Shown piece by piece: positions 6,095 through 8,050 of a stretch of DNA of 8,050 bases. Below the pieces are notes generated by a model, which did not search any database, was not told where the DNA came from, and worked only from the letters and a program-made list of their open reading frames with translations. Position 1 is the stretch's first letter; each line of letters opens with the position of its first letter. This stretch comes from an uncultured Frankiales bacterium (lineage in GTDB: Bacteria > Actinomycetota > Actinomycetes > Mycobacteriales > SCTD01), in the NCBI GenBank assembly GCA_946479905.1, contig CAMLIA010000189.1, forward strand, positions 1 through 8,050, in the 5' to 3' direction. Position numbers and translations under genes: made by a program.

Positions 6095-8032
6095 GGTGAG
6101 CGACAGCGGGTCGAGCTCGATGCGGACCGGCTCGGCCTTGCGGGCGCTCCGGACTCCCGCTGCGGCCTTGAGGGCGTGCGCGAGTGCGGCACCCTCCGGC
6201 CTCGGCACCCGCAGGAAGGCGCGCTCGCCGTCGCCGTCGGCGACCGGGCCCAGGACCTCGACGTCCAGCATCCCGACCAGCTCCGCCACCGCCGCGGCCG
6301 GCCCGCTGACGCTCGCCATCCGCGTCGCCGGCGGGAAGCCCAGCGCGGTGCGGTCGGCGAGCTCTCGGGCCGCCGCCCCCGCGGGGTCCCAGCGGATCAG
6401 CGCCTGCACCTGGGGCACGCCGGTGTCGGCCGTCACGACGACTCTCCCCTGTGGCCGCGCCAGCGCGGCGGCGGCCATCCAGCGGCGCAGCGCCTCCTCG
6501 CCGGAGCGCAGGTCCATCCTGCTGAGCAGCGCCCAGGGGTCGAGCAGCAGCACCGCGCCGTACCCGCCCTCGGCGACCGGCTCCGCGCCCGGCGTGGCGA
6601 CCACGAGCTGGGCCCCGGCCGGCACGGTCGCGAGCACCTCGTCGCGGCCGCTCGTGCGCACGGGTACGGACGGGAAGGCCCGGCCGAGCTCCTCAGCGGT
6701 ACGCCGTGAGCCGACGACCGTGGCCCGCAGCTGGCGCCCGTCGCAGGCCGGGCAGCGCCAGTCCCCTGCGATCCGGCCGCACCAGCGGCACGCCGCCACG
6801 GCGTGCCCGCTCGCCAGCTGCAGCGGCCCGTGGCAGCCCGGGCAGCGCGCCGGCGTGCGGTCGCGGATGCAGGCCAGCGAGGGGACGTACCCGCGGCGCG
6901 GCACCTGGACGAGCACCGGCTCGCCGGCGTCGAGGGCCTGCCGGGCAGCCGTGTGGGCGAGGGTCGGCAGCCGGGCCGCCTGCGCGGCCGGGTCCCGGCC
7001 CAGGTCGTCCTCGGAGGTGCCGACGACCCTGGGGGCGACGGCCCGCAGCGCCTGCCGGGTGGGTGCGAGCTCGCGCGCCCAGCCGGTGTCGACGAGCAGC
7101 TGGCCCTCGGCGGTGCGGGCGAACCCGCCGATCAGCAGGCCGGCGCCCGCGAGGTGGGCGCGCTGGACGAGCACGTCGCGCGCGTGGGCGTACGGCGAGC
7201 GGGGCTCGGAGTGCAGGTCGTCGCCGTCGTCCCAGAGCACGACGAGGCCCAGGTTCTGCACCGGCGCGAAGGCGGCCGCGCGGGTGCCGACGACTGCCCG
7301 CACCTCACCGCGCAGCACCCGCAGCCAGCGCCGGTAGCGCTCCGCGGGTCCGAGGTCCGCGCGCAGTGCCACGTGCGGCACGTCGACCAGCGCCGCGGAC
7401 ACCCTCTCGACGTCGCGGGCGTCCGGCACGACGACGACCGCCCCCGTGCCGCGGGCCACGGCGGCCTGGACCGCCAGCGCGATCTCCGACGGCCAGGTGG
7501 GGCCGGGCAGCGCGGACCAGACGGCGCGGATGCCGGGGGTACCGAGGAAGTCGGGCCCGTGCGGGTAGCGCTCCCAGCTTCCGGGGCCGGGCACCGGCGG
7601 CGGGGCGGCGGGGTCCTGTGCCGGCTCGGCCTCGACCCTCGCGTGCCGTGGCGGGACGGCGAGGCGCAGCACGTCGTACATCGACCCGGCCGTCCGGTCG
7701 GCGACCGCCCGGGCCAGCTGGGCGACCTCGGGGGTGAGGACCGGCTCCGGGCTCACCAGCGACTGCAGGGGCAGCAGCGTGCCCGGGTGGTCGCTGTCGG
7801 CGCGCCGCTCGAGCACGAACGCGTCGACGAGCCGGCCGCTGAACCGGACCCGCACCCGGCAGCCGGGCTCGGCGGCCGCGTGCCCTGCAGGCACCAGGTA
7901 GTCGAACGGCTGGTCCAGGTGCGGCACGCCCGTGTCGACGACCAGCCGGGCGACCGGCCGGTCGTCGGTGATGGCGAGCGGCTTGCGGGTGCGGCGCCTC
8001 GGCGTCACGCCGAGGTCCAGCTGCTCGCTCAC
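6092..8032 (-). CDS. priA: Primosomal protein N' (PriA), helicase motifs lost
   Basis: A 646-residue member of the PriA family, which recognises stalled replication forks and starts primosome assembly. The N-terminal 3'-DNA-binding domain (about 26-125) includes FDYLVP (43-48). At the position of the Walker A loop there is ALPGPTWP (174-181) without the GKT residues, and the DEEH box is replaced by DDGDD (268-272). Helicase and ATPase activity are therefore very unlikely, as known for actinobacterial PriA proteins. The zinc region (388-430) has C388, C397, C400, C415, C418, C427 and C430, but the second cysteine of the usual eight is D391. The C-terminal part has GFPP (565-568) and ends IELDPLSLT. 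The GTG start (8032-8030) lacks a Shine-Dalgarno, and TAGCCT lies 7 bases upstream. It may work as a structural fork-binding platform. Confidence 0.93.
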   Translation of the reverse strand: MSEQLDLGVTPRRRTRKPLAITDDRPVARLVVDTGVPHLDQPFDYLVPAGHAAAEPGCRVRVRFSGRLVDAFVLERRADSDHPGTLLPLQSLVSPEPVLTPEVAQLARAVADRTAGSMYDVLRLAVPPRHARVEAEPAQDPAAPPPVPGPGSWERYPHGPDFLGTPGIRAVWSALPGPTWPSEIALAVQAAVARGTGAVVVVPDARDVERVSAALVDVPHVALRADLGPAERYRRWLRVLRGEVRAVVGTRAAAFAPVQNLGLVVLWDDGDDLHSEPRSPYAHARDVLVQRAHLAGAGLLIGGFARTAEGQLLVDTGWARELAPTRQALRAVAPRVVGTSEDDLGRDPAAQAARLPTLAHTAARQALDAGEPVLVQVPRRGYVPSLACIRDRTPARCPGCHGPLQLASGHAVAACRWCGRIAGDWRCPACDGRQLRATVVGSRRTAEELGRAFPSVPVRTSGRDEVLATVPAGAQLVVATPGAEPVAEGGYGAVLLLDPWALLSRMDLRSGEEALRRWMAAAALARPQGRVVVTADTGVPQVQALIRWDPAGAAARELADRTALGFPPATRMASVSGPAAAVAELVGMLDVEVLGPVADGDGERAFLRVPRPEGAALAHALKAAAGVRSARKAEPVRIELDPLSLT

Positions 8033-8039
8033 GCCCGCG

Positions 8040-8045
8040 AGGCTA
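8040..8045 (-). promoter_or_regulatory. Putative leaderless -10 box TAGCCT for priA
   Basis: TAGCCT, then the 7-base spacer CGCGGGC, then the priA GTG. The spacer is identical to the one before rpe. The window ends 5 bases further upstream, so neither a -35 element nor the preceding gene can be examined. By analogy with the def and rpe boxes, the TAG at 8045-8043 may be the stop codon of the gene upstream of priA. Confidence 0.45.
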
Positions 8046-8050
8046 GGCGG

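Noticed and set aside
1..8050. Mobile elements, CRISPR arrays, tRNA/rRNA genes, attachment sites
   Set aside because: No transposase or integrase, no spaced direct repeats, no tRNA-like folds, and gaps between genes are at most 106 bases.

Overview
The window comes from a high-GC (clearly above 70% by eye) actinobacterium. Pointers are the strong G/C third-position bias, frequent GTG starts, TAGGCT-type -10 boxes, a PriA without helicase motifs, and the gene order priA-def-fmt-rsmB-rpe-ribD-ribE-ribBA, which resembles the arrangement in Mycobacterium and other actinobacteria. I cannot name the genus from sequence alone. All nine genes lie on the minus strand, so they read from right to left, and coding density is close to complete.

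Layout in reading direction: priA (8032-6092, replication restart), def (6082-5540) and fmt (5539-4631), which are the two halves of the N-formylmethionine cycle, rsmB (4634-3321, 16S rRNA m5C methyltransferase), rpe (3310-2666, pentose phosphate pathway), a receiver-GGDEF signalling protein (2662-1751), a 106-base gap, then ribD (1644-676), ribE (676-83) and the first 28 codons of ribBA (86-1), the riboflavin pathway. Rpe interconverts xylulose 5-phosphate and ribulose 5-phosphate. Ribulose 5-phosphate is the sugar substrate of the DHBP synthase part of RibBA, so rpe next to the rib genes makes metabolic sense. The odd member is the GGDEF protein, which has no evident link to riboflavin.

Genes are tightly packed: start/stop overlaps are GTGA (fmt/rsmB), TGATG (ribD/ribE) and ATGA (ribE/ribBA), and def/fmt abut with no spacer. 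The gap before ribD holds a perfect GC hairpin touching the upstream stop codon, a TAGGCT box, a second hairpin and a strong Shine-Dalgarno. This makes it the likeliest real transcription boundary.

I found no mobile element, CRISPR, RNA gene, or new defence or biosynthetic system. It is a housekeeping region. The most interesting points are: (1) three genes without a usable Shine-Dalgarno (priA, def, rpe) each have a TAGGCT/TAGCCT box exactly 6-7 bases before the start codon, the geometry of leaderless actinobacterial promoters, and in two of them the TAG of the box is the stop codon of the gene before; (2) the GGDEF protein has a receiver domain without its phosphorylation residues and a GGDDF signature; (3) PriA lacks both helicase motifs and one of the eight zinc-binding cysteines.
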